Origin: Gymnothorax reevesii
Taxonomy: Eukaryota > Chordata > Actinopteri > Anguilliformes > Muraenidae
Direction of reading: 5' to 3'
Assembly: GCA_029721435.1 (NCBI GenBank)
Contig: CM056578.1
Coordinates: 17,708,911 to 17,772,910 of the forward strand
Length of the DNA stretch: 64,000 bases
The position numbers and the translations under genes are program-made. Under the pieces are notes generated by a model. The model ran no database searches, was not told where the DNA came from, and saw only the letters and a program-made list of their open reading frames with translations. Of the stretch, positions 25,356 through 35,156 are shown piece after piece. Position 1 is the stretch's first letter; the number at the start of each line of letters is the position of its first letter.

Positions 25356-25760
25356 TCAACTCTCACACATATGGCGTGGATATCACGTGAGTCTAAAACT
25401 TTTTAATGGCATGCTACATTCTCACGCCGTATTCCCCAATCCAATACCTAATAACTAAAGTGAAGATTGAAAATTTTTAATTTGGCAAACAATATTATAT
25501 TTAATTGCTGAGTCCCACTTTTTAATCGATCCACACAGTACGGAAAGTGAAAGACGATATTTCATTGGAGCATGGATCAGTCATTATTCAATCAATGTGT
25601 ATTAAATAAATTGTCACGCGGAATTGAAGTCTTCTCTCTCAGGGGTTGGAAGCTATGGAATTGCATTAAAATGTTTCAAATGGCCTTTTATTTCATTTAA
25701 ACAATTTAAATGATTATGAAGCTCAAGTTAAATTGCATAACGTATGGAAAAGGTAGCACG
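25356..25760 (+). repeat. Diverged copy of a hAT-like miniature element
   Basis: The start resembles the element at 59328-59858: CTCTCACACATATGGCGTG against CTCACGCATTCGGCGTG, followed in both by GTGAGTCT and by TGGCAT. Near 25692 it shares a block of about 35 bases, TTTCATTTAAACAATTTAAA and flanks, with 59606-59640. No intact termini or target duplication remain, so the ends are approximate. Confidence 0.45.
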
Positions 25761-25804
25761 GAAGTTACAGAGCAGTTTGTCTTTCATAAAGCATAGGCCC
25801 ATTT

Positions 25805-26835
25805 TGATATGGAATCAGTGACACCAGATGCGGGAAAAGGGAATGAGGATTTATTGATAAACCAAAACAAAACAGGCACGAGGGCCAACAAAAAACTTGG
25901 CCCAAAGGGTTGCAAAAAACAAACTAAGGAAGCTACACAGAGCTATAAACAATAAATGCAAAAAGGCAAAAAACAAAAGGCACTGGAAACTCCAGGCAAG
26001 ATGCTCAAGAAAAGTAAATAACAAGACTAAATATGTATAAACAAAACAAGAGGCTGGGACAAGACTTGAAACTAGAAATGCTAGGGAACTATGATAACAA
26101 GAACTTGGCTAAATTTGCACAAGCAACGAGACGCGAGACACTGTCTGCCAGCCAACTTCCACCGCATCCAGATAAAGGCTTGGAAATCATGACATGAGGG
26201 GTAACACCTGGAGAGAGAGAAACAAGAGGCATGGCAAGATCAAGACATGGACTGAGATTGGATGACATGACCTGCTCATTAAGAGAATGAGCGTGCTCAG
26301 CTTAAGTACCAATTAAGTATGCAGTTTGGAAGCAAGCATGAATGTTAAGAACAGAAAAGCACAGCAAGATCTTGAAATAGCAAAGCAGGAATCATGACAA
26401 TAAACTCCCTGTCTAAATTAGTAGTATTAGTAATGTGCCTATCTAAGAATTACACCAACCCAGTGAGTGTTAGTAAATGTTAGTAGCTTAAAAACAGTTA
26501 ATTGCCAATTAAGCTTAGAGAGGCCCGAATCCAGCACAGCATGGAAGGAAGGGGAAATACCAAAGCCAACCAGAGCTCAGAAATGTGCAACAACGAAGGC
26601 ACGGGGCGGAACGCAGACAAGCGGTGGAGTGGCATGGCAGACCTGGCAAAAACAAAAACATGGACAAGGAACATGAATTATGGAATGCTTGAACCTGATA
26701 CAAGAAACTGTTAAAACTGTGACTATGAACATGACTGGACTATGGACTATGAAACTATGAAATCTTGAAACATGAAACTGTTAAAACCATGAATAATACT
26801 GTTCTGGCCAAAGGCCAGAACCCCGGAACACAACA
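25805..26835 (-). repeat. 3' LTR of element B
   Basis: On the minus strand it begins TGTTGTGTTCCGGGG and ends CCATATCA. A polyadenylation signal AATAAA lies at 25850-25855 in minus orientation. Directly before its start (plus 26836-26850) is a purine-rich tract, AAGGGGGAGG on the minus strand, the usual primer for plus-strand synthesis. Its first 283 bases match the surviving 5' LTR piece with one substitution and one single-base indel, so B is itself a fairly young insertion. Confidence 0.88.
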
Positions 26836-27033
26836 GTACCTCCCCCTTACAAAAGCGGCACCTGACGCTGACAAAAAACACCAATAACTAAAATACAAGA
26901 AGCCGCACAATACTAAATACGAATCCACAAGACTAATAACCAAGTAAATACTAAGGACAAAAACTCTGACACAAAACACCTAACCAAGAAACAGTACAAC
27001 AAGAAACACTAAACATAAACAAGATTACTTGAG

Positions 27034-27236
27034 GTGTCCAGCAAGCTGGGGCTAAGGCTTGGGCTATGGCAATGGGCTATGGCTATGGCTTGGCTTGAGG
27101 TTAGAGGCTATGGCTATGGGCTATGGGCTATGGGGTTGGGGCTGTGGCTATGGCTTGGGACTGTGGCTTGGGACTATGGCTTGGCTTGGCGGCTATGGCT
27201 ATGGCTTGGGGCTGTGGCTATGGCTTGGGGTGTGAC
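27034..27236. repeat. GGCTATGGCTTGG-type minisatellite in the 3' UTR of element B
   Basis: About 200 bases of short tandem, imperfect GGCTATG, GGCTTGG and GGGCTATG units. It lies between the end of the pol remnant and the polypurine tract of element B. Because it is inside the element it may have been copied with it, or may have expanded after insertion. Open frames across it are repeat artefacts. Confidence 0.85.
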
Positions 27237-27936
27237 TGGTGGTAGTCACGGATGAGGGCTTTGTCCAGAATATGCCTGGCCGGGACCCAGGAACGCTCCA
27301 CTGGGCCGTACCCCTCCCAATCCACGAGGTACTGGAGGCCCCGGCCCCTCCGTCGGCAATCCAGTAGAGCTTTGACTGTGTAGGCCTCCCCTCCGTCGAT
27401 GAGCCGAGGAGGAGGCGGAGGCTCAGGTGGGGGCATGAGGGGGGAGGTGGCAACAGGCCTCAGGCGTGAGACATGGAACACTGGGTGGAGACGTCGCATG
27501 GTGGATGGGAGCTTGAGCCGGACAGCAGTGGGGCTGATGATCCTTTGGATTGGGAAAGGACCCAGGAAGCGAGGAGCCAGCTTGCGGCTTTCCACCCGGA
27601 GTGGGATATCCTGCGCAGCTAACCAGACCTTCTGGCCGACCCGATAGTGAGGGGCTGGGCGCCGACGCTTGTCTGCCGTGGTCTTCATCGTCTTACCCGC
27701 CCGAACCAAGGCGCGGCGAGCAGACAGCCACACACGGCGACATCGCCGGATGAATGCCCCGGCTGAAGGCACCCCGACTTCCTCCCCCTGGCTGGGGAAC
27801 AATGGAGGCTGGTAGCCCATACAGCACTCGAAGGGGGAGAGGCCGGAGGCAGAGGCGGCGTGGGAGTTTACGGCGTACTCGACCCAGGGTAGCATGGTAG
27901 ACCAGGATCTTGGGTTGGTCGAGCACACGCATCGGA
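27218..27936 (-). pseudogene. Integrase C-terminus and chromodomain remnant of element B
   Basis: The minus-strand frame begins at about 27936, directly fused to LTR sequence, in the integrase core region ([19 protein letters not shown]). It runs through the linker and GPF/Y-like region ([22 protein letters not shown]) and ends in a chromodomain ([36 protein letters not shown]) with a stop at 27218. It aligns end to end with the same region of element A and has no frame breaks, so the loss is one large deletion rather than gradual decay. The frame continues into the LTR part to 28093, but that stretch is not protein-like. Without a start, catalytic core or reverse transcriptase it cannot function. 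Confidence 0.88.
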
Positions 27937-28218
27937 GGAAGGGGAAATACCAAAGCCAACCAGAGCTCAGAAATGTGCAACAACGAAGGCACGGGGCGGA
28001 ACGCAGACAAGCGGTGGAGTGGCATGGCAGACCTGGCAAAAACAAAAACATGGACAAGGAACATGAATTATGGAATACTTGAACCTGATACAAGAACTGT
28101 TAAAACTGTGACTATGAACATGACTGGACTATGGACTATGAAACTATGAAATCTTGAAACATGAAACTGTTAAAACCATGAATAATACTGTTCTGGCCAA
28201 AGGCCAGAACCCCGGAAC
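27937..28218 (-). repeat. 5' LTR remnant of element B (inner part)
   Basis: This piece matches the 3' LTR segment 26547-26829 with one substitution and one single-base indel. It continues, beyond the inserted element A, for 11 more bases at 35141-35151. The rest of the LTR, about 740 bp, is missing at the junction with the integrase remnant. A few G/A-rich bases (GGAGGAA / GGAAGGAA) are shared around the junction, as in microhomology-mediated deletion. Confidence 0.85.
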
Positions 28219-29522
28219 TGTTGTGATTCTGCATTTCAGCCATGTCTTTTGTCTAGCCCCATGTTTAAGTTTTGTGCCTGGCTTGCCATGTATGCCTTTT
28301 GTGTTTTAGTGACCACTGCCTGCCCCTGACCATCCCCATGATTATGTATTGTGTTTTGTTGTTTGATTTCATGTTTTATTATGTTTCATGTTTTGTATTA
28401 TTTATGTCTTTTCCATGTTTTATAGTCTTGCCATGTTTCACAGTCTTGCCATGTTTCATAGCCTTGCCATTCTTTCATAGTCTTGTTGTGATTTCTAGTC
28501 CTGCACTTCGTTTACCCTGTCTTGTCTTGTGTAGGTCTTTGCCCACGGTCCCTTGTCTGACGTGCCACTCATTCGGGTGATTTCCTGGTTTCTGGGATTT
28601 CAATCTTTCTTCATTTCTCATTTTCTTCCTTCCTCTCTCTTTATGCTATCTACTGACCCTACTAACAGTTTATTGTTTTCGATAATTACTAACCCCGATT
28701 AACATTGTACATTTATACTAACTGACTAACTTGCACTCGGGATTGTATAGCTGCACATACTAATAGACTAACGATCTCTCAGCATTCGCCCAATCTGTAT
28801 CTCCGCCCTCCTTGTCTATCACTAATTATCTCCACTGCGGTTTCCTCTTATATCTCTTGCTTTCCCTTTCCTTTAGACTGTACACTTTAGTACTCCTTAA
28901 CCGGAGCCGTTTGTTCGTTCATAGGAATGTCTCGTTATCCCTGTCTGCGTTTCGGCATTCGCCAAATTCATGTAATTAGTTTTCCTCATGTGTCACTCCC
29001 ATGTCATTGACTACACCTGTTTACCCTAGTCATGTGTTTAACCCGGATATGTATATAAGGTGTCTACACTTTTAGTTCCTTGTCAGATCGTCTTTACTCC
29101 TTTGTCTTGTGCTACGTTCCTCGCCTTGCTCACTGTGATATTTTCTTTCTGACTGGATTGCCCGACACTTGTTTTTTGGTTTGCCCTTTTGGATCTGATT
29201 GCCTTCGTGAGTTTTGACCTATTTTTGCCCGACCACGTCTATTGTCTTTGCTGCCCTGGTATTTGGATTCGGACTGTTTACGGCTTATGAGTTTGTCTCT
29301 CCACCAAACCCACGCCTGTGTACCGAACCATTTTTGCCTGACCTTGAGTTTTGTTATTGGTGCCCTGGTTACAGTTTTGGACTTTGCCCTTTGGATTCTG
29401 TTTGTGGATTGTGGACATTGTACTGTTGCCAGCTCTGTTGGGGGGTTTCCCCCTTCAGAAATAAAGCCTCCATTTTGCATTTATCTGGTTTTCGCTCTTG
29501 GCTCATTTCGTAAAACCTCACA
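28219..29522 (+). repeat. 5' LTR of element A
   Basis: It starts TGTTGTGATT and ends CCTCACA. A TATA box (TATATAAG) is at 29053-29060, and the transcript should start about 25-30 bases later, near 29082. AATAAA at 29460-29465 is the polyadenylation signal near the end. Short tandem copies of GTCTTGCCATGTTTCA lie around 28425-28490. Confidence 0.95.
29053..29091 (+). promoter_or_regulatory. Core promoter and predicted self-primer of element A
   Basis: TATATAAG at 29053-29060 is followed about 22 bases downstream by GTCAGATCGT (29082-29091). That decamer is a perfect reverse complement of ACGATCTGAC at 29525-29534, just after the LTR. In Tf1/sushi elements the 5' end of the RNA itself anneals to the primer-binding site instead of a tRNA. 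The placement and the ten-base match fit that mechanism. The exact transcription start is inferred. Confidence 0.7.
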
Positions 29523-29535
29523 TTACGATCTGACC
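29523..29535 (+). promoter_or_regulatory. Primer-binding site of element A (self-priming type)
   Basis: The first bases after the 5' LTR, TTACGATCTGACC, do not start with TGG, so they do not match the CCA end of a tRNA. ACGATCTGAC pairs perfectly with the predicted RNA 5' end at 29082-29091. The gag-pol ATG follows immediately at 29536. Confidence 0.7.
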
Positions 29536-32500
29536 ATGACGGAGCCAGCGTCAGACCAGTCTCTGCAGGAGGCAGTGCACCAGCAGGGCACTCAGTTGGA
29601 GTTTCAGGAACGTCAGCTCCGTGCTTTGATGCAGCACATGCAAACCATGAGTCTCCAGATGGCGGATCTTACTCGCTCAGTACAGGAGGCGCAGCAACTA
29701 CAGTCACCCCAGCCTACCGTCTATACTCCTCCTGCTCCCGCTTCCGCCCCGCCCCTACCCAGCTGCGAGCCACGTCTACCACCGCCGGAGAGGTACGACG
29801 GGAACCCGGGAGCATGTCGGGCGTTTCTCACCCAGTGTGAGCTCATCTTCAGCCTACAGCCTTCGTCCTTCCCCACCGAAAGAGCGCGAGTTGCTTTTAT
29901 CATCACGCAACTGACGGGAAGAGCTAAGCAGTGGGCTACAGCGGCTTGGGAAGCTGATCTCCCATGTGTACAGACTTTTCGTCTACTGGGTGAAGAGATG
30001 AGGCGGATCTTTGATCGCACCAAGTTGGGTCACGAGGCAGGACGAGAGATCCTACGCATGCGACAAGGTGGACGTCCCGTAGCCGACTACGCCATTGATT
30101 TTCAGACGTTGGCCACCAACAGCAGATGGGGACAGAGAGCTCTGTATGATGCCTTCTTTGATGGATTATCGGAAGCACTTAAAGATGAGCTAGTGTCGCG
30201 GGAATTACCGGAGAACTTGGACGACCTTGTCGACCTGGCTATTCGCGTGGATTCGCGATTGGAGGAGCGCCGACGCCTCGCTTCCCGCAGACGACCATAT
30301 CCAGCTCCCCAGAGTACTCCGCCTCTATCACCCCCTACTGGCGGCAGTTCCCCTGAGCCAGAACCCATGCAACTAGACCGTACTCATGTCCCAGTGGAGG
30401 AGAAGGAGCGCCGCCGCCGTGAAGGGGCCTGTTTCTACTGTGGCAAGGGGGGACACCTCATCGCTCAGTGTCCCAACAAAAGGAAGAGAAGTCGTCCTCC
30501 TGGGGCCCAGAAAGAAACAGTAATTGGGGTGACACCTGTGCGGGAGACTAAGAGCCGAACCTGTCTCCCAGTGACCGTGGAATGGGGAGGAGAGAGCAAG
30601 TCCACCCTGGCTCTCATTGATACAGGAGCTGAGGAGAATCTTATTGATGTGGAGCTGGCCCAGGATTGGGGCATCCCTACGGAAAGGATCTTTCCAGACC
30701 GAGTGGCTAATTCACTCAGTGGCCAGAGGATAGCCCAAATTACGCACGTTACCAGTCCCATCAAGCTCAAAGCATCAGGAAACCACCATGAAACTATTCA
30801 GCTCTTCCTGTTACACTCTCCTAATGCCCCCATTGTTCTGGGCCATCCATGGGTGGTCAAGCACCTCCCCGACATCGACTGGGGTAAGAACGAGGTTAAG
30901 GGTTGGAGCCCTAACTGTTCCCTGACGTGCCTCCACAACGCTCTTGAACCTCAGCCCTGCTCATCCCGAGAAGAGATACCAGATCTGGAGAAGGTCCCCC
31001 TAGAGTTTCATGATCTCAAGGAAGTGTTCTCTAAGTCCCGGGCCACTAGCTTACCACCTCACCGACCCTATGACTGCACCATAGACCTGAAGCCAGGTGC
31101 TATGCCCCCTAGAGGCCGACTCTATTCACTCTCCAGACCAGAAACCCAAGCTATGGAGAAGTATCTCTCAGAGTCTCTTGCTGCTGGCATAATACGCCCG
31201 TCATCATCACCTGCTGGTGCTGGATTCTTCTTCGTGTCTAAGAAGGACGGATCATTAAGACCCTGTATAGATTACCGTGGACTTAATGAAATAACTGTCA
31301 AGAATCGCTATCCACTTCCTCTAATGAACACTGCTTTCGATCTCCTGCAAGGAGCTAAGATTTTTACTAAGCTCGACCTCCGTAATGCCTATCACCTGGT
31401 ACGCATCAGAGAGGGGGATGAATGGAAGACTGCCTTTAACACTCCCACGGGACACTGGGAGTATTTAGTTCTTCCTTTCGGGCTTACTAACGCTCCAGCA
31501 GTGTTTCAAAACCTTGTCAACGATGTTTTAAGAGACATGATAAATAAGTTTGTGTTTGTGTATCTTGATGATATCCTGATTTTTTCAGAGTCCCAGGAGG
31601 CCCATGTCAAACATGTTCGCCAAGTGCTCCGTCGCCTCCTGGAGAACCGCCTCTTTGTTAAAGCTGAAAAATGTGAATTTAATGTGGAAACCACTACGTT
31701 TTTGGGTTACATCATCTCCCCAGACACCATCCGGATGGACCCCCTAAAGGTGGAAGCTGTCACTAATTGGCCCAGACCAGAGGACCGTAAGTCTCTCCAG
31801 CGATTTTTGGGCTTCGCTAACTTTTACCGCCGGTTCATCCGGAATTATAGTTCTGTTGCCGCTCCTCTTACTGCTCTCACCTCTTCCAAATCCAAGTTTC
31901 TGTGGTCCGAAAAGGCCGAAGAGGCCTTCAATGACTTAAAAGCTCGTTTCACCTCTGCACCTATCCTAACCATTCCCAATCCAGAACTCCAGTTTATTGT
32001 TGAAGTGGACGCCTCCAATATCGGAGCTGGAGCCATCCTGTCACAGAGGTCCACAGAAGATGGTAAGGTCCATCCTTGTGCCTTCTTTTCTCGCCGCCTC
32101 AGCTCTGCAGAAAGAAACTACGACATTGGGAATCGGGAGCTGTTGGCGGTAAAGTTGGCCTTAGAGGAGTGGAGACAATGGCTGGAGGGCTCCAAGGTAC
32201 CCTTCATCGTCTGGACAGACCATAAGAACCTGGAATATCTACAAACGGCCAAAAGACTCAATCCGCGACAAGCCAGGTGGGCACTTTTCTTTTCACGTTT
32301 CAACTTTCATATTGCCTATCGACCTGGAAGTAAGAATGTCAAGCCAGATGCCCTCTCCCGTTGTTTTGAAATCCAGGAAGAGGAAATTAACAAAGATACC
32401 ATCCTCCCTAAAGAAGCGTTCATTAACGCATTATGTCTTGATATTGAGAGAGAAGTCAGAAATGCCCAAGACAATGCTGCTACTCCCAGTGCGTGTCCCA

Positions 32501-33804
32501 CCAATTGTTTATACGTGCCAGCAACCTTACGCTCCAAAGTCCTGGAATGGGGACACGCATCCAGACTGTCCTGTCACCCTGGTATCCGCCGCACTAAGAA
32601 CTTTATTCTTCAGAGGTTTTGGTGGCCAGAACTCACTCAAGATGTCCAGGGCTTCGTTGCTGCTTGCTCGGTCTGTGCCCAGGCTAAGACTTCTCACCAA
32701 CCACCTCAAGGTTTATTGCAGCCCCTTCCTACACCACACCGCCCCTGGTCCCATATTGCTCTTGATTTTATCACAGGCCTTCCCTCATCCAATCACCACA
32801 CCACCATTCTCACAATTGTTGATAGATTCTCCAAAGCAGTTCACTTAGTTCCCCTCACTAAACTCCCTTCTGCTCAAGACACTGCCAACCTAGTAATCCA
32901 ACATGTCATTAGACTCCACGGCATACCCACTGATATCACTTCTGATCGCGGCCCCCAGTTCACTGCACTTTTTTGGAGAACATTCTTTAAAGCTTTAGGC
33001 ACTTCAGTCAGTTTGTCATCAGGTTTCCACCCCCAGACTAATGGCCAGACCGAGCGAGCTAACCAGTGTGTGGAAAGTGTGTTACGATGTCTTTGTATTA
33101 GGAACCCCTCCTCCTGGAGCTATCAGTTGCCGTGGGTGGAATACGCGTTGAACAGCCACACCTCTGCTGCCTCCGGCGTCTCCCCCTTCAAAGCCTGCCT
33201 GGGCTACCAGCCCCCTTTGTTCCCGTCCCAGGAGGAGGAGGTAGCTGTCCCCTCAGTCCGCGAATTCGTCCGCAGGTGCAGACGCACCTGGACTGCCACC
33301 CGCCAGGCCCTGCTCAGGTCGGTCGCTCGGATGAAAGAACAGGCCGACAAGAGACGCACCGCGGCGCCCATGTACCGACCTGGGCAGCGGGTCTGGTTGT
33401 CTTCAAGGGACATCCCCCTCAGAGGTAACGGGGGTAAGCTTTTCCCCAAATACCTGGGCCCTTTCACTATCGAGAGGGTCCTTAGTCCCACTGCCATTCG
33501 CCTCCGTCTCCCCCTATCCATGCGACGTATACACCCAACTTTCCATGTGTCACAAGTAAAACCTGCTGTAACCCACCACCTGTCCTCTGGACCTGATCCC
33601 CCTCCACCCGCCCGGATCATCGACGGAGGCGAAGTCTACACGGTCCGTGCCCTCCTGGACTCTCGTCGACGAGGCAGAGGTCTACAGTACCTCGTCGACT
33701 GGGAGGGTTACGGACCGGAACACCGCAGTTGGGTTCCTGCCCGATACATTCTGGATAAGACTTTAATAAGAGACTATCATGCTGCATCACGTTTTTCGAA
33801 TTGA
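29536..33804 (+). CDS. Gag-Pol polyprotein of element A (single frame, 1422 aa)
   Basis: This one polyprotein supplies all the proteins of the retrotransposon. From the N-terminus it has: a coiled-coil-like Gln/Leu-rich stretch (about residues 10-58); a Gag core (about 84-230, starting PERYDGNPG); a CCHC zinc knuckle (299-312, [14 protein letters not shown]); an aspartic protease with DTGA at 362-365; reverse transcriptase (about 510-720) with YLDD at 676-679; RNase H with Asp825 and the TDH triplet at 894-896; the integrase HHCC zinc domain from His1007; the integrase core with Asp1077, Asp1137 and Glu1173 (35 residues between the last two); and a chromodomain at about 1368-1415 ([17 protein letters not shown]). 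The start is the ATG immediately after the primer-binding site; the frame is open further upstream in the LTR but without Gag features. The stop lies 32 bases before the 3' LTR. Gag and Pol are fused without a frameshift or stop, so their ratio must be set after translation, as in Tf1. All catalytic residues are present. Confidence 0.93.
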   Translation: MTEPASDQSLQEAVHQQGTQLEFQERQLRALMQHMQTMSLQMADLTRSVQEAQQLQSPQPTVYTPPAPASAPPLPSCEPRLPPPERYDGNPGACRAFLTQCELIFSLQPSSFPTERARVAFIITQLTGRAKQWATAAWEADLPCVQTFRLLGEEMRRIFDRTKLGHEAGREILRMRQGGRPVADYAIDFQTLATNSRWGQRALYDAFFDGLSEALKDELVSRELPENLDDLVDLAIRVDSRLEERRRLASRRRPYPAPQSTPPLSPPTGGSSPEPEPMQLDRTHVPVEEKERRRREGACFYCGKGGHLIAQCPNKRKRSRPPGAQKETVIGVTPVRETKSRTCLPVTVEWGGESKSTLALIDTGAEENLIDVELAQDWGIPTERIFPDRVANSLSGQRIAQITHVTSPIKLKASGNHHETIQLFLLHSPNAPIVLGHPWVVKHLPDIDWGKNEVKGWSPNCSLTCLHNALEPQPCSSREEIPDLEKVPLEFHDLKEVFSKSRATSLPPHRPYDCTIDLKPGAMPPRGRLYSLSRPETQAMEKYLSESLAAGIIRPSSSPAGAGFFFVSKKDGSLRPCIDYRGLNEITVKNRYPLPLMNTAFDLLQGAKIFTKLDLRNAYHLVRIREGDEWKTAFNTPTGHWEYLVLPFGLTNAPAVFQNLVNDVLRDMINKFVFVYLDDILIFSESQEAHVKHVRQVLRRLLENRLFVKAEKCEFNVETTTFLGYIISPDTIRMDPLKVEAVTNWPRPEDRKSLQRFLGFANFYRRFIRNYSSVAAPLTALTSSKSKFLWSEKAEEAFNDLKARFTSAPILTIPNPELQFIVEVDASNIGAGAILSQRSTEDGKVHPCAFFSRRLSSAERNYDIGNRELLAVKLALEEWRQWLEGSKVPFIVWTDHKNLEYLQTAKRLNPRQARWALFFSRFNFHIAYRPGSKNVKPDALSRCFEIQEEEINKDTILPKEAFINALCLDIEREVRNAQDNAATPSACPTNCLYVPATLRSKVLEWGHASRLSCHPGIRRTKNFILQRFWWPELTQDVQGFVAACSVCAQAKTSHQPPQGLLQPLPTPHRPWSHIALDFITGLPSSNHHTTILTIVDRFSKAVHLVPLTKLPSAQDTANLVIQHVIRLHGIPTDITSDRGPQFTALFWRTFFKALGTSVSLSSGFHPQTNGQTERANQCVESVLRCLCIRNPSSWSYQLPWVEYALNSHTSAASGVSPFKACLGYQPPLFPSQEEEVAVPSVREFVRRCRRTWTATRQALLRSVARMKEQADKRRTAAPMYRPGQRVWLSSRDIPLRGNGGKLFPKYLGPFTIERVLSPTAIRLRLPLSMRRIHPTFHVSQVKPAVTHHLSSGPDPPPPARIIDGGEVYTVRALLDSRRRGRGLQYLVDWEGYGPEHRSWVPARYILDKTLIRDYHAASRFSN

Positions 33805-33823
33805 ACGCCAGGAGGCGTTCGTT

Positions 33824-33833
33824 GGGGGGGGGG
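33824..33833 (+). promoter_or_regulatory. Polypurine tract of element A
   Basis: A run of ten G, three bases before the 3' LTR, in the position of the plus-strand primer of LTR elements. Confidence 0.75.
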
Positions 33834-33836
33834 TTC

Positions 33837-35140
33837 TGTTGTGATTCTGCATTTCAGCCATGTCTTTTGTCTAGCCCCATGTTTAAGTTTTGTGCCTGGC
33901 TTGCCATGTATGCCTTTTGTGTTTTAGTGACCACTGCCTGCCCCTGACCATCCCCATGATTATGTATTGTGTTTTGTTGTTTGATTTCATGTTTTATTAT
34001 GTTTCATGTTTTGTATTATTTATGTCTTTTCCATGTTTTATAGTCTTGCCATGTTTCACAGTCTTGCCATGTTTCATAGCCTTGCCATTCTTTCATAGTC
34101 TTGTTGTGATTTCTAGTCCTGCACTTCGTTTACCCTGTCTTGTCTTGTGTAGGTCTTTGCCCACGGTCCCTTGTCTGACGTGCCACTCATTCGGGTGATT
34201 TCCTGGTTTCTGGGATTTCAATCTTTCTTCATTTCTCATTTTCTTCCTTCCTCTCTCTTTATGCTATCTACTGACCCTACTAACAGTTTATTGTTTTCGA
34301 TAATTACTAACCCCGATTAACATTGTACATTTATACTAACTGACTAACTTGCACTCGGGATTGTATAGCTGCACATACTAATAGACTAACGATCTCTCAG
34401 CATTCGCCCAATCTGTATCTCCGCCCTCCTTGTCTATCACTAATTATCTCCACTGCGGTTTCCTCTTATATCTCTTGCTTTCCCTTTCCTTTAGACTGTA
34501 CACTTTAGTACTCCTTAACCGGAGCCGTTTGTTCGTTCATAGGAATGTCTCGTTATCCCTGTCTGCGTTTCGGCATTCGCCAAATTCATGTAATTAGTTT
34601 TCCTCATGTGTCACTCCCATGTCATTGACTACACCTGTTTACCCTAGTCATGTGTTTAACCCGGATATGTATATAAGGTGTCTACACTTTTAGTTCCTTG
34701 TCAGATCGTCTTTACTCCTTTGTCTTGTGCTACGTTCCTCGCCTTGCTCACTGTGATATTTTCTTTCTGACTGGATTGCCCGACACTTGTTTTTTGGTTT
34801 GCCCTTTTGGATCTGATTGCCTTCGTGAGTTTTGACCTATTTTTGCCCGACCACGTCTATTGTCTTTGCTGCCCTGGTATTTGGATTCGGACTGTTTACG
34901 GCTTATGAGTTTGTCTCTCCACCAAACCCACGCCTGTGTACCGAACCATTTTTGCCTGACCTTGAGTTTTGTTATTGGTGCCCTGGTTACAGTTTTGGAC
35001 TTTGCCCTTTGGATTCTGTTTGTGGATTGTGGACATTGTACTGTTGCCAGCTCTGTTGGGGGGTTTCCCCCTTCAGAAATAAAGCCTCCATTTTGCATTT
35101 ATCTGGTTTTCGCTCTTGGCTCATTTCGTAAAACCTCACA
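33837..35140 (+). repeat. 3' LTR of element A
   Basis: It has the same length (1304 bp) as the 5' LTR. Corresponding blocks are offset by a constant 5618 bases, so no insertion or deletion separates the two. The AATAAA signal is at 35078-35083. It is followed by GGAAC, the target duplication, and then by the last bases of the interrupted LTR of element B. Confidence 0.95.
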
Positions 35141-35156
35141 GGAACACAACACATTT

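Larger units (their letters stand above)
28219..35140 (+). mobile_element. Full-length Ty3/gypsy chromovirus-type retrotransposon A (Tf1/sushi-like)
   Basis: Two LTRs of exactly 1304 bp (28219-29522 and 33837-35140) enclose a single long gag-pol frame. GGAAC is duplicated at both ends (28214-28218 and 35141-35145). The order Gag, protease, reverse transcriptase, RNase H, integrase, chromodomain places it with Ty3/gypsy chromoviruses, and fish members of that kind are the sushi group. I saw no difference between the LTRs in the blocks compared and there is no length difference, which implies recent insertion. No frame break is present. The element appears complete and possibly still competent to move. 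Confidence 0.95.
25805..35151 (-). mobile_element. Ty3/gypsy element B (deleted), split by insertion of element A
   Basis: Read on the plus strand, the outer ends are TGATATGG at 25805 and ACACAACA at 35151. Both are flanked by CATTT (25800-25804 and 35152-35156), a 5-bp target duplication. On the minus strand the element therefore runs TG...CA. It keeps a complete 3' LTR (25805-26835), a polypurine tract, the end of the pol gene (27218-27936) and about 290 bp of the 5' LTR. Most of the 5' LTR and everything from gag to the middle of integrase is deleted. The 5' LTR piece is interrupted by the 6922-bp element A. Without A, element B is about 2.4 kb. It is non-autonomous. Confidence 0.9.

Noticed and set aside
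67..27925. A 15-base match (GGTCGAGCACACGCA) between about 68 and about 27918
   Set aside because: A match of this length is expected by chance in 64 kb, and the flanks do not align.
27937..28093. N-terminal extension of the element B integrase frame
   Set aside because: It is LTR sequence that happens to stay open; the protein similarity to element A begins only at about 27936.
28272..28580. Met/Cys/Leu-rich frame present in both LTRs of element A
   Set aside because: It is identical in both LTRs because they are repeats; it has low complexity and no protein features.
29242..29535. 98-codon upstream extension of the gag-pol frame
   Set aside because: It lies inside the LTR, upstream of and across the primer-binding site. 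Gag-like sequence begins at the 29536 ATG.
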